From Thamnidium elegans (Eukaryota > Mucoromycota > Mucoromycetes > Mucorales > Mucoraceae), in assembly GCA_025201345.1 (NCBI GenBank), contig JAIXMG010000010.1:248001-312000 (forward strand): 64,000 nt of DNA, in the 5' to 3' direction. The position numbers were made by a program, and so were the translations under genes. The notes under the pieces were generated by a model. That model was not told the DNA's origin. It was given only the letters and a program-made list of their open reading frames with translations, and did not search any database. This document shows, piece after piece, positions 1 to 11,343 of this stretch (positions are counted from its first letter, which is position 1; every line of letters starts with the position of its first letter).

Positions 1-128
1 CAATTACAAGTTCAGTTACTTTAACTGACCTTTATGATCTAAGAGATCAAATATTAAGGGTTAAAGATGGTGAAAATGTATACATATATATTATATTATA
101 TATTTTTTATAGTAGCTAATTTATTTAC

Positions 129-164
<36 letters not shown>

Positions 165-397
165 TTCCTATGGTACTAGTAGGTAATAAATGTGATTTGG
201 AAGAAGAAAGAATGGTTTCAAGAGAGCAAAGTATGGAATTATCACAGCAATGGGGAGGTAAACCATTTTACGAAACTTCAGCAAGATTTAAAATCAATGT
301 TGATCAAGTATTCTATGACCTTGTCAGACAAATCAATAGACAAATGCCGTTAAAAGATAAACAAAAAAAGAGACTTTTAAAGTGTAGTATATTATAA
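1..397 (+). CDS. RSR1: Rap1/Rsr1-like Ras-family GTPase, C-terminal part
   Basis: Small membrane-anchored GTPase; the 5' part lies outside the window. Exons are about 3-77 and 164-397, split by a phase-0 intron (78-163) with a long A-run before its acceptor. Visible motifs are the G4 box NKCD and the G5-type ETSA. The segments [11 protein letters not shown] and [16 protein letters not shown] are characteristic of the Rap1/Rsr1/Bud1 group rather than of Ras proper. The protein ends in CSIL, a CAAX box; a final Leu usually specifies geranylgeranylation and plasma-membrane attachment. Fungal Rsr1 directs polarity and bud or branch site choice; that role is inferred from the family. It converges on the next gene, leaving only 16 bp between stop codons. 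Confidence 0.85.
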
Positions 398-413
398 ATA
401 AAAAATATCATCT

Positions 414-1792
414 TTAATAATCATTGTATACTTTAATATTTCCTGCAAGAATCATAGCTAAACTAAATGTTAAAATAACAGTTACACAAATACTAGTTGA
501 TAAAACAAACGCTGCTTTAAATTTACTAGGTATTCTATCTGTTATCAAACATCCAACTTTACCAACGAACAAGATAAAGTAAACACAAAGGAATTCTGCA
601 ATCGGTATAAACGTTGCTCGATAATATACCTTATCCTTATTTAACCCCCAATAAGCCCATATACTAAATACACAATAAATAGTACTCATCAACAATCTAT
701 TTTGACTAGCTTTGGTTTGAAACACTTGATTGACTAGAAACATAATCATAAACCCATAAGAAAATATTTGCCATCCAATGCCAGGTTGAATTAATGCTGT
801 TAAAGATCCATGAATAAATACCCAACTTTCTAGTAATAATATCCATGATTTATTACGATGACTCTAAACACATAAAAAAACAACATTAAAATTGTATTCA
901 AAATTTTAGTAACAACCATACCTTGTGCAGGAAATTAGTGGATTGCCAGATTAATAAACATTGGTAGATAAATCCAAAACAATGACCCATTGTACCTTCA
1001 ACAGGATGATAATGAAAATTACCAACTGTACCAAAACTCATTACATAACCATGATACTTTCTTATAAACCAAATCACTCTATCCGTTGCTGGTTTTTTGC
1101 CATATCCAAACAGAACTCCACGGCTTTTTTTTTAAAAAAAAAAGAAAGTTAAAAATTTTATATTAGTACGTGTACACGCACTTACTATGGAATTGCCATA
1201 ACAATAGCAATAACAAGAATTAAAATAACAGAACCTTGTGCAAGTCCTTCAGCAACATCAATAGCCAGCCCGTCATAAAACAAGTGCCCGTGAATCAACT
1301 TGAACAAAAGCATAGACCCATTCAAATAAACCATTTGCCAATTCCACCATTGATAGTCAGCACTCCATTTCACTTGTTTTTCTTTTGCTAATTGAACTTT
1401 GGCTAAAATATACCATTGACCAAGCTGATGAACAGCATAACCTAACCAACCTAAAACTCGACCGACAGCACTTGGATTTATTGACCTCCAGGGGTAAGCA
1501 AAAGGAGTATATTTCCCTATAGTATATAAAAATTATATACACTTGGAGTAAAAAAAAAAAAAAAAATAGAAATATCTATTTGTTTGTTACCATTGATAAA
1601 CCGGGAACCTCGAATAATAAACCTTCCAAATCCCATTTCTCCCCTCAAAGGTTTTGATTTTAAAAAATCCGACCATGTGTTGGGTGAGGTACAAAGTGCT
1701 AATACAGTAACAAGACCACCAAATGCAAAGGATGTAGCTATATAAAATAGGTAGGGTTTCCTCGTAATAATGTTACTACGTCTTATTTCCAT
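414..1792 (-). CDS. Multi-pass membrane protein, unrecognised family
   Basis: Four exons on the minus strand: 1591-1792, 1186-1516, 922-1123 and 414-863, giving 394 residues with all junctions in frame and canonical GT-AG borders. The start at 1792 (MEIRRSNII) is the first in-frame Met of the conserved-looking reading. Several hydrophobic stretches suggest about eight membrane helices (for example SVILILVIAIVMAIP and ILTFSLAMILAG). A His-rich region, FHYHPVEGTMGHCFGF, precedes a helix and looks like a conserved polar site in the membrane. I recall similar uncharacterised multi-pass proteins in other fungi but cannot name a family. Function unknown. Confidence 0.8.
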
Positions 1793-1817
1793 AATTAAAA
1801 AACGAAAAAGAAAAATG

Positions 1818-2015
1818 ATCGTTTTTATCAGATCATCGCCGATGTAGATAATACTATTGGTTACACCGATTCTTTTGAACAAGTCCCAGATATTATTTGT
1901 ATTCAGTAGGAGATACAATACCTGATACCACAAAGGGCTTTATTTGTCATGTATTGAGAACAAATTCTACTGCTCCTAAAATTGAGATTACTTTGTTATA
2001 CCCTGCAAAACCAAG
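1818..2015 (+). pseudogene. Possible coding relic, two frames
   Basis: A protein-like reading runs in one frame (IADVDNTIGYTDSFEQVPD) until a TAG near 1908. It seems to continue in another frame (GDTIPDTTKGFICHVLRTN, then ITLLYPAKPR). It sits in the 5' flank of the minus-strand membrane-protein gene and has no credible start or splice partners. I do not recognise it. A chance open stretch remains possible. Confidence 0.25.
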
Positions 2016-2403
2016 GTCAACCATGCTCTCTAATAAAAAAAAAACTAGGAGCTTAAATGTAGTTGAATATACAAGCATTCATATTCTTATTGTTTAAAAA
2101 AGTAAGTGTCATATAAAAAAAAAACGTTTTGCATCCCTATTTTAACTATTACAAAAAAATAGTTTTTATTTCTTTAATTGGTTATTTAAAAGAAACTTGA
2201 AACGTTCCAACATAAACTGACAAGTTCCTCTTTTGGGTAGAAAAACTCCCCTATAGAACTTTTATTCTCCCCCCCCCCCTTCTAATTATATTTAAAAGTT
2301 GTGACTTATGCGGTATTGCTATAACACAGGAGCAATTTGAAGTAATCTGTAATCTCTACTAAATCTTTCAAATAATTGGATCTGGGCCTTTATTAAGGTT
2401 ATC
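2016..2403. other. Intergenic, no gene seen
   Basis: AT-rich spacer with A-runs and a C-run (about 2270-2279). No intact reading frame. The right part grades into the minus-strand coding relic that follows. Confidence 0.5.
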
Positions 2404-2621
2404 AGTCAAGTAATTTTTGATTGATGATGTTGAAACCTGAGTCCAACCTTCAGGCATGAACGTAGAGTGTCTTTTTATCCTTGACCTCATCTAGTTTCTC
2501 TGAAAGATAAGTACTAAATACCATTGCGTCCAATATAATTATCCGATACTGACATGTAACTTTTCTCATAGTGGCAGTGATATGATACATACGAGCGTCC
2601 ACATTAAAACGAGGGCTCCTA
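2404..2621 (-). pseudogene. Decayed coding fragment (multicopy-family remnant)
   Basis: Read on the minus strand from 2621, the translation looks protein-like: SPRFNVDARMYHITATMRKV, then ILDAMVFSTYLSEKLDEVKD. A TGA interrupts it after TLYVHA, and it resumes as RLDSGFNIINQKLLD before several stops. No start, promoter or intact frame is present. It probably belongs with the other broken pieces between 2.3 and 6.4 kb. The family is not recognised with certainty. Confidence 0.4.
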
Positions 2622-2956
2622 AAAAAGGTTTCTTTTTTTTTTTTATATTATGAAAATTGCAAATAAATAAACAGATTTTTAGCGATAACATGATTATTAT
2701 TTATTTAAAATATGTATATGTGCAATAAAAATACGGTTGGCATAGGAGTTGTCTTTCTTCGAATAAATTATTTGAAAAAATACGGTCAAGTTGATTCTTT
2801 TTAAAATAGCTTCTTGCTTTTATACTTTCGTTTAACAAAAAAAATTTTTTTTTAGAACTATTATAATATATAAAAATCTAAGTATCAGCTAAAAGAATAA
2901 AGGCTTTATATATAGTTAACTTCACTAACAGTTTTCCAAAAATAGATCGATAATGC

Positions 2957-3357
2957 TTATTTTTGTTCAAAAATTAAAACTTCGGCTTCTGCAAGACAGC
3001 TACATAAATCTTTCAATACAGTTGATGCTGCTGATGTTGTCGTTGATGTTGTAGGCAAACCCTCGTAGTGTTGTACTACATTTTCAAAAAAAAAAATCTA
3101 AATACAAGATATGCTCGTCAATATCTTCTGCATGCTTCCATTTACCACGTAAAAGTATAAGAAGAATTTTGAAAGCATCTTTTAGTGATATTTTGTCATT
3201 TTTGTAGTAATCGTAAAATAGATCAGGCCCTTATTCCAGTAACTGAACATGGTCTTCAATTTTACTAAGTGAGGTTTCTAAATTTAAAAATTCTTTGATA
3301 AGAATCATAATTAAAAGTTAATAAAGAGATTCGACTTTATCTGCTATCAGGTTTCGG
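2957..3357 (-). pseudogene. Decayed coding fragment with in-frame stops
   Basis: Minus-strand reading beginning NRNLIADKVESLY, followed by TAA, then IKEFLNLETSLSKIEDHVQL, then another TAA. It continues as FYDYYKNDKISLKDAFKILL with RGKWKHAEDIDEHILYLDF. After a homopolymer frameshift it ends ENVVQHYEGLPTTSTTTSAA and CLAEAEVLIFEQK with a stop at 2957. Two in-frame stops and one frameshift show a dead gene. The charged helical C-terminal half suggests an element-borne or multicopy protein, but no domain was identified. Confidence 0.5.
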
Positions 3358-3837
3358 TTTTAAAGGAGAGTATTGACTTTGTTTATATTTATAAACTATT
3401 TGCACAACCTCGGAAATACTGATTTACACAAAGTGTGCGACATTTATAGTGCGGCTTCCCGCTTTTGTAATAAAGTTGGCGTTCTTAGATAATCAAAGTT
3501 GGCGGCAGAAAACGTTTTTTTTTTGATGCACCACCATTTACATACAATAACAGGTATTTTACATGTAAAACGACTGTTTTTAATATTGTAAGAAAAGAAA
3601 TTATAATATAAATATCACAATGATTAAATAAATACTTTTTATCATACTATGATAAACCTCGTTTTATCATAGTTGAATAAACCCCTTTTTATCATGATTA
3701 AAATCACCTATTTATTCCATCCTTTTTTTTCCTTTCCTTTTTTTTAACAATGAATTCATATACAAGCAAGTATCTTTTATACAGCCAAATGTCTAAATAT
3801 TCCAAAAAGACCTTCCCTATGATATGGTGGTATACCA

Positions 3838-3905
3838 GGAATTTCCCAAACAATGGGAGTTGAAAAGCGCTTAGAAGAAAAGGTTTTTTGATGTAGCCCG
3901 GGAAC
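3838..3905 (+). pseudogene. Short relic, shared with 6217-6395
   Basis: The reading ELKSA, stop, KKRFFDVAREL matches EIKSVWKKRFLDIAREL at 6217-6395, with substitutions and one stop. Both copies are followed, at different distances, by the DNA string ATGGTAAAATATACTAA. This is a fragment of a dispersed coding repeat. Confidence 0.5.
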
Positions 3906-3941
3906 TATGGTAAAATATACTAATATAACTTTAAATAGTTA

Positions 3942-5430
3942 ATGTCAAAGAAGTCTGAATCAACAGCAGTAGTAACTACAAGAAAAAGAAAAATGACTGG
4001 TTCTGAAACCTCGTCTAATTCATCCGCTAAAAAACATCTAGTTCTGGCAGTACCACTGATACTATAAAAAAATTTAACCTCATGTGGTTATGAAGAAGGT
4101 ATTTATGTTGAAAATTTACTTTATGATTATGCGAAAACTAAAAAAATAAAAGTAATAAGTTAATAAACAATTTGAATAAAGGTTACAGTACAATTAACTT
4201 TATTTTTTTTTAGCTTATCTCACTCATTTGTAATTAATGTAACTGATAGTCAATTAAAAGAGAAATTTAAAGATCATTAGCATATTGTGAAAAGCCTAAA
4301 TAGTAAAAATCTTCCCACTCTTCCCGCTGATTTATCAGCTCATCTTGCCCACATAGCTACTATGGTAATATATTTTGGTTTATGTTTTATTAAAGTTTAT
4401 AGCTTACTTTATGTTTAGAAAACTTATGATGGTATTGGCTCTTTGGAGATTTTCTCCTACAATACTCAAAAGAGTTTATACTTGGCAACAACATGCTTAA
4501 AATGGATATCAACTACATATAGAAATAGCTTTTTTAGCAGAGCTAAAATACTTGAAGATGATATCCTACTAAGTATTTGGGCTGTTGTTGACCAAGTAAT
4601 CAATTCATATAGCTTACAAGTCAAAAGGTAATTGAAAAACGACGTTCTGTTAGGTACCCATTTTAAAAAATCTAACTTTTCTAATGCTATAATAGAAACC
4701 AATCAAGTTCGGTTGCATCAACTGCTAGAAGAAATAGTGATCGGTCTATTAACGAAATGCAAAGAAAAAAAGTAGGAAGAAAATGCGATCTTATTGTTTC
4801 TAATGACAGCGGTTTGGGACTTGGTTGTGGAGAAGCTGGCTTGGACAGTGAAGAATTTGATACCAAGGTTTTTGTTGAGTCTAACCTGAAGGCGCCACGG
4901 CATGTTTGTTAGACTATGTAATTCTGTAGAAAATAACCAAGAAGTTATAAAAAAATTACGAGTAGTTGGATTGGTCTTTTCTCGTAAGTGAAAAAAAGAA
5001 ACATGTTATGAATACAGGCATACTTGAACTAACAGCTATCGCGTATTTTTAGGCTTCAAAATGCGTATGTTGATAATGGACTGTCCAAATGGATATGTCT
5101 ACAGAATTAAAGGAACACAAGCTGTTGCATTTACTGGTAAAAAAGAATCCCTTGGTAGTGACTTTTCAAAAGCTTACCAATTGATTTGGAAAGCTAAGGT
5201 AAACATCTTATCATATTTTATTCATCAAGTAGATAACTAATTGACGAATATATATTGTAGGAGGTATGCAAAGAAACAGAAAGTACCGTTGAAAATTACA
5301 TGAATAGTATTGAAATCAATTTCGAGTCTGATAATGATGATTGTAATGATGATAAAGTTTACCTTCCTGATTCTTTACGCTCTCCTAAACGGGATTACTT
5401 TTTTTTACTTCTTTTATATTAATTCTTTTT
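3942..5430 (+). pseudogene. Broken multi-exon gene of a multicopy family
   Basis: Starts MSKKSESTAVVTTRKRKMTG at 3942, a Ser/Lys-rich head that is frameshifted near 4030. Later pieces are YEEGIYVENLLYDYAKTKK, SHSFVINVTDSQLKEKFKDH followed by a stop, LPADLSAHLAHIATM, KTYDGIGSLEIFSYNTQKSL, GRKCDLIVSNDSGLGLGCGE, RVVGLVFS, MDCPNGYVYRIKGTQAVAFT and the acidic end NFESDNDDCNDDKVYLPDSL. Intron-like GT...AG gaps separate several of them. The order 'GRK-D-I...LGCGE...LK-P' followed by 'VVG-VFS...MDCP-GY-YR' resembles a large Mucorales family of nuclease-like or unknown proteins (recalled, not searched). Frameshifts and stops make an intact product unlikely. Confidence 0.6.
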
Positions 5431-5499
5431 TTCAAGTTCTTTCATATCAGTTTTTTTTTTTTTTTAAAAAAAAAATAAATTACAGCTTACACATTGAAA

Positions 5500-5732
5500 C
5501 AAAATTATAATCAAAGTTTTAAAAAAATAATGTTATTATACTATACTTGGTTTCTCTAAATACAAAGACATTGCTTTATACTTCGATACTAACAGGATTA
5601 ACCACGAAAAGATGAAAGTATATCTAATCCCAAAAAAAAAAATATATGTAATAAAAAAAAAAGTACAAGGATGACCAAGGGCAGATAAACACATATGTAA
5701 TGAGAAAATAATTACATGAGTAATAGAGCTAT
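5500..5732. other. Intergenic, no gene seen
   Basis: AT-rich spacer after the broken gene, with several A-runs of 8-10. No coding signal seen. Confidence 0.4.
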
Positions 5733-5990
5733 TTCATCATTCTTTTTTATCACTTATAGTTATTGTCTTTTTGCTTTACTTACACTACGTTTTTTTTTTT
5801 TGTCTTTTTGCTTTAGTTATTACTCTCCTTTTTGATTTTGTCTTTTTGTTTTCATGTTTCGTTTTTTGTTTGTTTGTTTTTTGTACAAACCAATACAGTT
5901 TTTTTTTCTTAGAGCAGCGGCTATCCTTAAAGGTAAGTGCAAGGTTATATGTTGAACTTTTAATCCGTCGTGTAAATTGAACGCTTAAAA
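5733..5990. repeat. Dispersed repeat, copy 1
   Basis: Shares an ordered set of blocks with 33105-33275: ATCATTCTTTTTTATCAC, a T-rich stretch containing TTTTCATGTTTCG, then ATCCTTAAAGGTA, then TTTTAATCCGTCGTGTAAAT. The last block (GTGTAAATTGA) recurs in reverse at 15107-15119. It is probably a decayed transposable element or MITE. No coding capacity. Confidence 0.45.
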
Positions 5991-6216
5991 CAACATAGTA
6001 TTTTTCTTAAAAAAAAGAGTAGTTACACTGAAAGTACACAAGTACCACCTTACGTTGAAGGCAATTATATATACACATATATATTTTTACCACTGACTAG
6101 ATGCATGATATTAAAAGGTTTTATTTACATAGTTTTAAGAGACTTCTTTTTAACCACTGAAGATGAAAATTGCAACTTGCTTCATTTTTATAATATAAAT
6201 AATTGCCAATTCAAGA

Positions 6217-6395
6217 CATTGGGAAATAAAAAGCGTATGGAAGAAAAGGTTTCTTGATATAGCTCGGGAACTAGATAAAACTATTGTCAGTGAAATAACA
6301 ATATTAATTCAAAAGCCATTTTTTACTCATAACATGAATAGCCCAGAAATGCACCTGAGTTAGACTGGGATAGATTGTTACGTTTGGCTTTTGAG
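6217..6395 (+). pseudogene. Relic of a dispersed coding repeat
   Basis: Reading EIKSVWKKRFLDIARELDKT continues IVSEITILIQKPFFTHNMNS. A one-base shift then leads to APELDWDRLLRLAFE. The frameshift near 6345 and the lack of flanking exons indicate a fragment. The piece at 3838-3905 is a second, worse copy. Confidence 0.55.
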
Positions 6396-6542
6396 GTATG
6401 TTTTTTTTTCTTCTTCTGAAGCCTATGGTAAAATATACTAATCGTTTTTTTTTTACCACACTAAATAACACGATGCATCCACTTGACGATAATTTAGCTG
6501 AATCCTACGAGAACTGGCTAATTAAATTTACGTAAACTGATA

Positions 6543-6702
6543 TTTACAAGTACGCAAAACAATTTGAAATCGCGCAAATTGATACTGTGAGCACTGTAAT
6601 CGATTTTCCTTAGGATACACCAAGGATAATGATAAATACCAATGTGTATAAGTGCGCGAATGTTTTTTTTGAAATCGCGCGAATTGGTGCCTGTGAGCAC
6701 AT
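6543..6702. repeat. Tandem pair of transposon-end-like repeats
   Basis: Two direct copies about 105 bp apart share GAAATCGCGC, then AATTGRTRC and TGTGAGCAC (6568-6592 and 6671-6700). The 26-bp string at 6573-6598 matches 40664-40689, just downstream of the Tc1/mariner-like transposase end, at 23 of 26 positions. This suggests the pair is a solo remnant of that transposon's terminal region. Confidence 0.5.
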
Positions 6703-6719
6703 ATGGAGTATATTGCATA

Positions 6720-7363
6720 TATAGTTTAAAGTTTTTATTTATAATGGGTAAACTTTACAATTAGCATATATATTTTCGCTGCTACACTACCCGTGGTTTT
6801 TTTTTGCCAAGGCTGATGATAGGAAAAGGAAAAAAGTACCACATTAGAAAAAACTGCCTACGCATATGCAATTTTTTATTATATCGTTCTTTTTGTTATT
6901 TGTTTTTAACTAAACATGGTACCATGCTATGCTAACTATAAACTTATGTTATATACTATATAATAATCTATTTTCCCCTAAAGAAATGATTTTCTCTCTA
7001 ATAATACCTCTCTCTCTTTCTCTTTCTTTCTCTCTAATAATACCTCTCTCTCTCTCTCTCCCTTCTCTCTCTTTTAAATATCAAAATTTACTAGTTGGGG
7101 TTAAGCCAATGAAAACAATGAGTCAACATTAGGTTGTACGAGTGCAATATAGATCCAGCTAATTTTTTTTTCTATTTCTATCCCTTCTTTTGTTTCCTTA
7201 ATATCCCTTTTTTTTTTCTCTTCTTTTTTTGTATATAACCTTTTTTTTTTTAAAAAAAAACAACAAATTTAATAACCACCAAAAAAAAAAAAAAAAAAAA
7301 AACTGTGTGTGTTTGCCGTAATATTTTGTTTGAAAAATAAAATAAAAAAAAACCTAGTAATTT
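6720..7363. other. Intergenic with CT microsatellite
   Basis: Promoter-side region of the next gene. It holds a CT-rich microsatellite (about 7005-7073, TCTC units with two TAATACC interruptions), and T-runs and A-runs close to the start codon. No gene seen. Confidence 0.5.
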
Positions 7364-9909
7364 ATGACTGATGTACCAGATAAAACAACATTGAATAACA
7401 ACTTGGGTGCAGCATGTTATCGATGTCGAGGATTCAGGCAAATGACCTTATTTAATATTTATATACAATAATAAAAGGGGAAGAGTTAACTTACCTGTTA
7501 CTATCTTTTTTTTTTTTTTTTTTATCTTTTTTTTTATTTTCTATTTTTTTTTTTTCTTTTTTTTTTTTTTATATATAAAAAAAAACCCCCCGATTATTTA
7601 TTATTCTATATAGACATGCGTGCGATAGAACAAAACCTGGTTGTACACGATGTAAAAGAAGAGGAATAACTTGTACTTATCCAGAAGCTGCACCAACTTT
7701 AAAAAAGCTTCAAAAGGCCACTGAAACACTAGGTGATCGAATAAAAAAATTTGGCGAACTTTTAAAGACTGATATACCACCCTCATCAACGACAACAAAA
7801 CCAAAATGTATTTCATTGCAACGATTAGCTCAACCAAGATCATCTGTTGCACCTGAAATATTTATTGAAGATAACGAACAAGTTGATAATGATAATGATG
7901 ACGACGATAATGATGATATGTCTACAGCTACCAATGATCAGCAAGTGGTTTCAACTAGTTCATTTTCTGTTTATCCTTGTAGTAAATGTTATAAAGATTT
8001 ACAACAATGTGATTTAACTTTACCTAGTTGTAGTAGATGTAGTGGAAGTGATTTTGAATGTGTGTATCTCAAGACCGAACCTAAGGCCAATCATGTATCC
8101 CAAGTCCTAAACACCATGAACAAAGTAATGGATCAATGGCAAGAATCCATCGATAAAATGGCCAAAGATTTCGCACAAAAGACCAGAGATTTTGGACAAA
8201 GAGTAGATCAATCATTTAAAAAGAAGCCCTCTTTACAACCATTTGCTTGGAAGATCACTACCACGCACAAAGGTTTATCTGTTGAAAGTAATGTAAACTC
8301 TTACAACGATTTATCAAAACTAGTAGATCAATTTAAACGCACCATGCATATCACTCCACCTGATGATAATACAGACAAACATCTTGATTTGGATGATTCA
8401 AGCTCAATTCATACTTCTTCTGGTTTCTCTTTTGGTGTTTGGAATTCCTTATCTCATCCAACAAGTGCTTTACCTGATAATTACCCTGTCGATATTTCAC
8501 CTGAATTAACCGATAGTCTAATTGAACTATACTGTCGAACCCCCTGTTGTTCTTCAATTCGTCTACCCATTATTGACACTGTAGAGTTCTTGCAAAGGTA
8601 TCATGACCCCGATCCAGAAAAGAGGCCTTCTATTGTCTTGATCTATGCAGTATGCGCCATGGCTGCCCGAAATGCATTTCAAGTGCATGTTTGGAGCAAA
8701 CGTCCTGCTCACGATACTCCACATTACAATATGGGTAAAGCGCTTTCCATGGCCTACTGTCTTAAAGGCCGAGAACTCTTGTCCGACTGTTTCGATATGC
8801 CTACGCTCGACCACTGTCAAGCAGCCTTTTTATTATCTTACTGCAACCAACAAAACGGGTACCACAGCGTCATCCATATCTATGAATGGATCTCATTTAC
8901 CATGGCACAAGAACTAGGTTTATATGACGAAGGTCGAGAACTCAACCCGAAAGAAAGTATGATTGTTTGGTGTTTATATTATTTTAATACGTGGTACCGT
9001 GTATTACAGGGTAACTCAAACACGGCCTCGACGGCACAATTACACCCAACACGTCCACTACCTCTTCCACCGCAAAAACCACAAATATTAGATTTTATGG
9101 AGATAGATGCCACTGGTCCACCTCAAGACATGATTGAATATTATATTTATACCGAATGGTATTGTATGATTCAACTACAAGTGTTGCGACATGATTGTAT
9201 GAGTAGGTTGTTAGAGTCACAAGCTGCTGGTAAGCAAGATACTACACTATCCAAAGATTTATTGGCCATGCAAGATAGCTTGCAGAATTTCTATGATCGA
9301 TTACCTATTGAATGGAAGAATCCTGATTTAGAGTCTATCGCGCTTGATCAAATGGCTTCATTTGCTCCAGAAGCTTTTTGTTTACAATTTGGGCTAGAAG
9401 AAGATGAAGAAACTAAGCCCGAGTACCACGTTGATATTCACGAATTTGCAAGATTTTGTGTTCTGAACGTACATGTGTTTTATAATATCAACAAGATTTT
9501 GTTATATCAAGCCTTTTTCCCGTCAGATAATGTACCTACCTCTCAATTTTCATTACAGTGTCTTTATACTTGTATTGACGCCGCTTACGCCATCACTCAA
9601 ACATTAGATATTATGGTCAAACATCATGATGAATGTAATATTCCGTTACTAGGTTTCTTATTTGCAAATATGATTTATATCAAATTGTTGAGCTATAATG
9701 TGGACCAGTATCAAGAGTTTGCTAGTAGATGTTTAGTACAATCTTTAAATATTAGTAAAATGTCTAAAGCTTATTTGTACGACTTTGAACAGACTAAAAA
9801 CTTGGTGGCTGCTATGGAACAAGACGTATTGAATGCTTGTGGTCCAACTGTAAAATCTGAAGACATGTATCCATTTCCTCCTACTTTACCTGATTTTATC
9901 CAATTCTAA
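7364..9909 (+). CDS. Fungal transcription factor with two Zn2Cys6 clusters
   Basis: Two exons, 7364-7437 and 7614-9909, encode 789 residues. The first zinc cluster is split by the intron: CYRCRGFR joins HACDRTKPGCTRCKRRGITC, giving CX2CX6CX6CX2CX6C with basic residues typical of DNA contact. A second cluster with the same spacing lies near residues 140-170 (CSKCYKDLQQCD then CSRCSGSDFEC) but is poor in Lys/Arg. An acidic Asp/Asn tract separates them. A long helical regulatory region follows (ISPELTDSLIELYC; YAVCAMAARNAF), as in fungal-specific factor domains. The intron uses a GC donor (AG|GCAAAT), the only frame-keeping choice I found. Targets unknown. The C-terminal part is related to the minus-strand gene ending at 11344. 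Confidence 0.88.
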
Positions 9910-10125
9910 TACTATTCTTTTTTTTTTTTTTTTTTTTTTGCTGCTGTAAACATTATATATATCTTTTTTTGTCTCTTAATTTTTAACAATAATAACCATA
10001 ATAATAATAAAAAAAAAATATATAGACACAATGCAAAAAAAAAAAAAAAAAAAAATAGACTTTTATAAAATAGGCGGGGTATATTTATCACCCTTTTTTT
10101 TTTCTCTCACTCTCAAAAATATACC

Positions 10126-11295
10126 ATGTCGAATAACCTTTCACAACTACCATTTGAACTCATTTTAAAAATCAGTCGATACCTCGAGTTCAGTGACATA
10201 TGGTACTTAAGTACCTGCTCTCATCCTCTCCGAATACTTTCTTACAACATCTTGAAACAACATTACAATATTGATCTCATTCGACCACGAATTATCAACC
10301 CACTCAACAACTTGGTTCATGCTGCTGTAGCTTACTTGGGCCGTCATGGTATTGAAAACAAAACGATTCAACCCCATGTACTTCAATCAGTAGCTAACCA
10401 TATGGCAATGGCAATATACGACCGTTTACCAAGTGCTACTGATAGAGTCGTCTCATTGGATTTCTTATTAGACAAGACACTATCTGTTTTATTAGACCAC
10501 TGTCTTTCTGATCCTACTTTACCACCTGATAGTAACAACTGCAACATTGCAACCGGAAACCCAACTACGCCTGAATACGTACCGCTGGATAGCACAACAA
10601 AAGATGAGCATATCGATATCTTTGGTTCAAAACAAACAGGTGTATTAATGATAGATTTTTTAGTCGCCTTAAATCAAAACATCAGTGTTTTATTTGATAC
10701 AGAACTAGCTGACGAACTTCACCACCGATTACTTATTGACCACTTGCACCGATTACTCGATAGCATTAAATGCAAGTATCATGCTTACCATATCAACTTA
10801 TCGTCATACAGTCAAAACATACCAAACATCAATATAAGACAAACAAGCCATTGGGACGACCTTAAATCCTTCACCAAAGTCATTTGCGCACTAGTACAAA
10901 CTAATTTAGTGACAGCAAAAGATGTTGAAGAGATTGCTAGTTACCACATCAACCAATTCTTCTTAACAAGGCCTTCTGATGTTTCACTCACAACACAAGA
11001 CGGCTTTAAAATCTTGATACGAAATCCAAATTCTAATCTGATGATTGTGAACTCTGTAACTAAACATGAATCTCCTGCATTTTATTATCAGTGGAAGTTG
11101 TGGTTGCAAGAGACCTTACTTCGACTTTCTATCATGCTGGATATCTTTCGCAGTATTATTGGTAAACCTGATGCTTCTCCTCCTGAAATAGGCCAATTAT
11201 CTTTACTCTTACAAGAAACGGCTGCTGCTGTTTCATTATCAAAAACAGCTGCAGAAGATGACAATACACAAAACGCTCATATTATAACAACGTAA
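10126..11295 (+). CDS. F-box-like protein
   Basis: Single exon, 389 residues. The N-terminus LPFELILKISRYLEFSDIWY then LSTCSHPLRILSYN fits the F-box pattern (LP-E---I--YL----I--L---C), the Skp1-binding module of SCF ubiquitin ligases. The rest is helical with no LRR, WD40 or Kelch repeats visible, so the substrate-binding part is unrecognised. It lies 216 bp after the zinc-cluster factor on the same strand and converges with the next gene at 11344. A role as an SCF adaptor is inferred from the N-terminal motif only. Confidence 0.7.
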   Translation: MSNNLSQLPFELILKISRYLEFSDIWYLSTCSHPLRILSYNILKQHYNIDLIRPRIINPLNNLVHAAVAYLGRHGIENKTIQPHVLQSVANHMAMAIYDRLPSATDRVVSLDFLLDKTLSVLLDHCLSDPTLPPDSNNCNIATGNPTTPEYVPLDSTTKDEHIDIFGSKQTGVLMIDFLVALNQNISVLFDTELADELHHRLLIDHLHRLLDSIKCKYHAYHINLSSYSQNIPNINIRQTSHWDDLKSFTKVICALVQTNLVTAKDVEEIASYHINQFFLTRPSDVSLTTQDGFKILIRNPNSNLMIVNSVTKHESPAFYYQWKLWLQETLLRLSIMLDIFRSIIGKPDASPPEIGQLSLLLQETAAAVSLSKTAAEDDNTQNAHIITT

Positions 11296-11343
11296 TAGTC
11301 TTTTTCTTTTTTTTTTTCTAAAAAAAATAAATATTTTTCTATT

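Noticed and set aside
8563..8917. Opposite-strand and alternate-frame open readings inside the zinc-cluster factor
   Set aside because: Shadows of a real coding exon.
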